Of a DNA stretch of 64,000 bases, positions 61,945-64,000 are shown piece by piece; positions within the stretch are counted from its first letter, which is position 1, and each line of letters starts with the position of its first letter. The notes beneath the pieces are model-generated. The model saw only the letters and a list, made by a program, of their open reading frames with translations, was not told the origin of the DNA and did not search any database. This DNA comes from JAOPZW01 sp963788935 (GTDB lineage Bacteria > Actinomycetota > Thermoleophilia > Solirubrobacterales > Solirubrobacteraceae): NCBI GenBank assembly GCA_963788935.1, contig CAWBIM010000004.1, positions 310,001 to 374,000 on the forward strand, read 5' to 3'. Made by a program: the position numbers and the translations under genes.

Positions 61945-62016
61945 GCGCCCGACAGGATTCGAACCTGTGACCTCTTGCTCCGGAGGCAAGCGCTCTATCC
62001 ACTGAGCTACGGGCGC
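61945..62016 (-). tRNA. tRNA-Arg (anticodon CCG)
   Basis: On the minus strand GCGCCCG...CGGGCGC forms a perfect seven-pair acceptor stem over 72 bases. The D arm (GCTCAGTGGATAGAGC), the anticodon arm CTTGC-CTCCGGA-GCAAG with anticodon CCG, and the T arm (ACAGGTTCGAATCCTGT) are all canonical. CCA is not encoded. It reads CGG codons. Its 3' end faces the accessory-looking 57.8-61.9 kb region. Confidence 0.97.
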
Positions 62017-62152
62017 GGGTGGCCGGCGCGGCGGCCGGGGACCATCGTACCGGCCGCGGTCGGCGGTGTTCGTGTCTCGGGGCATCGTGCGCGTGGGGGG
62101 CGGAAGGCGTCTAAGGTTCCCGCCGGTCTTGCGAGCGGAGCCAGGGGGGACG

Positions 62153-63745
62153 ATGCGGAAGCTGATCGGCGTGGTGGCCACCGTCGGGGGATGCGCGGTG
62201 CTGTGCCCGTCGGCCGTGGCGGTCACGGCGCCCTCCTACGCGGTCCGCCCGATGAAGCTGCCGGGGCTCGGGGCGCGGGCGGCCAAGGTCGAGCCCGGGC
62301 GCTGGCTCATCGGCGCGCGGCCCGGCGCGGGCGTCGCGCGGGTCGCCAAGCGCTACGGCGCCCGCTCGCTCGCGGTGCCGGGGGCGCTGTCGGTTTCGCG
62401 GGACGATGCCCGTGGCCTCGCCGCCGCGCTGAAGAGCCGCGGCGACCTCGTCTACGCCGAGCCCGACGTGGTCCTCAGGCGCGCGAGCGTCCCGGACGCG
62501 ACGCCCGACGCCTGGGCGCGCGGCGTCGTGGTGGGGTCGAACGTGGCCGCGCCCGCGCCGACCGTGCCGGTGGGGATCGTCGACGACTTCGTCGACACCA
62601 CGCTGCCCGACCTCGGCCCGCAGACGACGATCGTCAACCCGCCCGCGGCCGTGACCGGCGCGCACGGGACCGAGGTCGCGTCGGCCGTCAGCGCGGCCGC
62701 CAACGGCGTGGGGGTGGAGGGGATCTTCCCCTCCGTCCCGCTGCTGTCCTACGGGCTGCCGGCCACGATCACCTGCAGTGCGGCCGCCAACGGCATCACC
62801 GCCGTCGTCGAGGCCAAGGCGAAGGTCGTGAACCTCAGCTTCGGCTCGGCGAGCCAGTGCTTCACGCTCTTCCGGACCGTCGAGGGGGCGTACGGCGCGG
62901 GGGCGCTCGTCGTCGCGGCGGGCGGCAACGAGGCCCAGGCCGGCAACGCCCCGAGCTTCCCGGCCGCGTGGCCGCACGTCCTGAGCGTGGCCGCGATCAA
63001 CCAGGCGCTCGCGCCGGCGTCGTTCAGCAACCGCAACGCCGCGATCGACCTGGCGGCGCCGGGCGAGGCCGTGCCCCTGGACACGCCCGTCGCCCTCGAC
63101 ACCGACGGCACGCCCGACGGCGTGACGATCGACTCGGGCACGAGCTTCTCCTCGCCGATGGTCGCGGGCGCGGCGGCCTGGGTCTGGTCCGCGCGGCCGA
63201 GCCTCTCCAACGGCCAGCTCGCCGACGTGCTGCGCGAGAGCGCGTCGGACGTCGCCACCCCCGGCTACGACGCGCAGACCGGGTTCGGCGTCGTGAACAT
63301 CCCGAAGGCGCTGACCGCCCCGATCCCGCGCGACGACCCGCTCGAGCCCAACGACGAGATCACCTTCGTCGACGGCTCCTCGTTCCGGACCGCGGACCCG
63401 TACGTGTGGCGCGGCGTCGCGCGGGCCCCGCTGCGGGCGTCGGTCGACGTCGTCGAGGACCCGGTCGACGTCTACCGCGTCCAGGTGCCCGCCGGGCGCA
63501 GCGTCCGCGCGGTGCTGCGGACGACGTTCGGCGACGCCGACCTGTTCCTCTACCCGGGCACCCGCAGGACGCTCGGCGGGACGCCGCTGGCGCGGTCGGA
63601 GAAGAACCGCCTGAGGACCGACGCGGTCACGCTGCGCAACCCGTCGCGCTCGGCGCGGCGCTTCTACGTGGCGATCGACTCGTCGAGCTCGACGTCGCTG
63701 AACTCGACGTACCAGCTGAGCTTCACCCGCGCTCCGCAGCGCTGA
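62153..63745 (+). CDS. Exported subtilisin-like S8 serine protease with C-terminal PPC-like domain
   Basis: 530 aa from ATG 62153. A signal peptide (LIGVVATVGGCAVLCPSAVAV) is followed by a short inhibitor-like pro-region (RWLIGARPGAGVARVAKRYG). The catalytic triad is seen: Asp in VPVGIVDDFVDTTLPDL, His in VTGAHGTEVASAVSAAA, Ser in IDSGTSFSSPMVAGAAA. GALVVAAGGNEAQAGNAPSF is the oxyanion-hole Asn region. After residue about 400 there is a beta-rich domain (LEPNDEI..., VDVYRVQVPAGRSVRAVLRT) like the pre-peptidase C-terminal (PPC) domain. An extracellular protease. Confidence 0.92.
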   Translation: MRKLIGVVATVGGCAVLCPSAVAVTAPSYAVRPMKLPGLGARAAKVEPGRWLIGARPGAGVARVAKRYGARSLAVPGALSVSRDDARGLAAALKSRGDLVYAEPDVVLRRASVPDATPDAWARGVVVGSNVAAPAPTVPVGIVDDFVDTTLPDLGPQTTIVNPPAAVTGAHGTEVASAVSAAANGVGVEGIFPSVPLLSYGLPATITCSAAANGITAVVEAKAKVVNLSFGSASQCFTLFRTVEGAYGAGALVVAAGGNEAQAGNAPSFPAAWPHVLSVAAINQALAPASFSNRNAAIDLAAPGEAVPLDTPVALDTDGTPDGVTIDSGTSFSSPMVAGAAAWVWSARPSLSNGQLADVLRESASDVATPGYDAQTGFGVVNIPKALTAPIPRDDPLEPNDEITFVDGSSFRTADPYVWRGVARAPLRASVDVVEDPVDVYRVQVPAGRSVRAVLRTTFGDADLFLYPGTRRTLGGTPLARSEKNRLRTDAVTLRNPSRSARRFYVAIDSSSSTSLNSTYQLSFTRAPQR

Positions 63746-63892
63746 GGGCAGCGGGCGGGAGGGAGGTTGGACGGCGCGGCCAGCGCCCGTACTCGCTGAC
63801 CGCGTCCGTCCGAGGCTCGCCCCCGTGGGGAGAGCGAAGTGGCGATCATCGGTGCACTGATCCCGACGACCGCGGAAATGAGAATCCCAATC

Positions 63893-63926
63893 GGGCGCCG
63901 ATGCGCCCATGGGGTCGCGACCCCAT
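63893..63926. terminator. Paired hairpins, probable bidirectional terminator
   Basis: GGGCGC/GCGCCC with a CGAT loop (63893-63908) is followed directly by the perfect palindrome ATGGGGTCGCGACCCCAT (63909-63926) and CTTT. They lie between the subtilase end and a convergent gene, a good place for termination of both. Confidence 0.6.
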
Positions 63927-63944
63927 CTTTCGCCGGCGCGCGGC

Positions 63945-64000
63945 TCAGTCGACCTTGTCGTAGGCGATCAGGGTCAGGAACTCGGGGAAGTCCTCGCTCA
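63945..64000 (-). CDS. C-terminal tail of a protein, probably malate synthase
   Basis: Only the last 18 codons are in the window (SEDFPEFLTLIAYDKVD, then TGA). The FLTLPAYE-like ending is typical of malate synthase A, which condenses glyoxylate and acetyl-CoA, but so short a piece cannot prove it. The gene continues past the right edge. Confidence 0.4.
   Translation of the reverse strand, partial: SEDFPEFLTLIAYDKVD

Noticed and set aside
61945..62016. Integration site for a mobile element at the tRNA-Arg gene
   Set aside because: No duplicate of the tRNA 3' end and no integrase gene are found in the window; the resolvase-like protein is membrane-bound and lacks catalytic arginines.

Overview
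The window is a very GC-rich bacterial chromosome segment (most coding stretches look about 70% G+C or higher). Starts are often GTG, short ATGA/GTGA overlaps are common, and intergenic gaps are small. The gene content (sulfur-independent regulators, F420-type reductase, ECF41-like sigma factor, LtrA, DUF1348, DUF427, and a serine-resolvase fold fused to a peptidoglycan-binding domain) points to an actinobacterium. My best guess is class Thermoleophilia / Solirubrobacterales; the taxon is an inference. No plasmid origin, CRISPR array or complete insertion sequence is visible.

Layout. 1-13.1 kb is the most unusual part. An eight-gene minus-strand operon (XRE-cupin regulator, carbamate kinase, FdrA, MSMEG_0565-type glycosyltransferase, OsmC, a helical protein, a SAM methyltransferase, and a fold-type-I PLP enzyme whose Schiff-base lysine is replaced by histidine) diverges from a plus-strand operon. 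The plus-strand operon holds an MSMEG_0572/Sll0783 (NitB-like) protein, an unknown protein, a metal amidohydrolase, an MSMEG_0568 (NitD-like) radical SAM protein and an MSMEG_0567 (NitE-like) GNAT protein. The sll0787 (NitF-like) AIR-synthase-related gene and a DUF1116 (YlbE/AllG-like) gene close the block. It looks like the nitrilase-associated Nit1C cluster, without its nitrilase, merged with the FdrA/DUF1116/carbamate-kinase module of oxamate/carbamoyl metabolism. I infer a nitrogen-compound pathway ending in carbamoyl phosphate, ATP, CO2 and ammonia.

13.2-24.8 kb holds a secreted six-hairpin glycosidase-like protein, a GGDEF protein, a flavin amine oxidase, a polysaccharide deacetylase, a ring-cleavage/glyoxalase-type VOC protein, and a sensor kinase/LtrA/response-regulator group with a shared 18-bp motif. 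24.8-34.7 kb holds a YVTN beta-propeller with two haem c motifs, an acetamidase/formamidase, an SDR/ECF41 sigma pair, a GNAT gene, a deleted methyltransferase, DUF427, a GntR gene, and a TetR-transaldolase operon with clear operators facing a DUF1348 gene. 34.7-48.1 kb is a nutrient-uptake and amino/amide metabolism region: MFS, cupin, F420-type reductase, class III aminotransferase, two M20 peptidases, a FolD paralogue with altered catalytic residues, an NCS1 permease with a deacetylase, an amidinotransferase-fold enzyme and a MarR regulator. 48.5-57.7 kb carries small secreted and cupredoxin proteins, an AraC-VOC-UvrA-like cassette followed by a (CG)14 tract, DedA, GlcG-like and DHFR-like proteins, another VOC/AraC pair, and a PAS kinase.

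57.8-61.9 kb is accessory-looking: duplicated non-coding blocks, an AT-rich trough, an Ala/Pro/Ser-rich surface protein, and a membrane protein joining a peptidoglycan-binding domain to a degenerate serine-resolvase domain, beside a tRNA-Arg(CCG). A subtilase and the tail of a probable malate synthase end the window.

Nine otherwise convincing genes are broken by about thirteen one-base frame shifts. The clearest look like single-base insertions, so I treat them as probable sequence or assembly errors, not decay.
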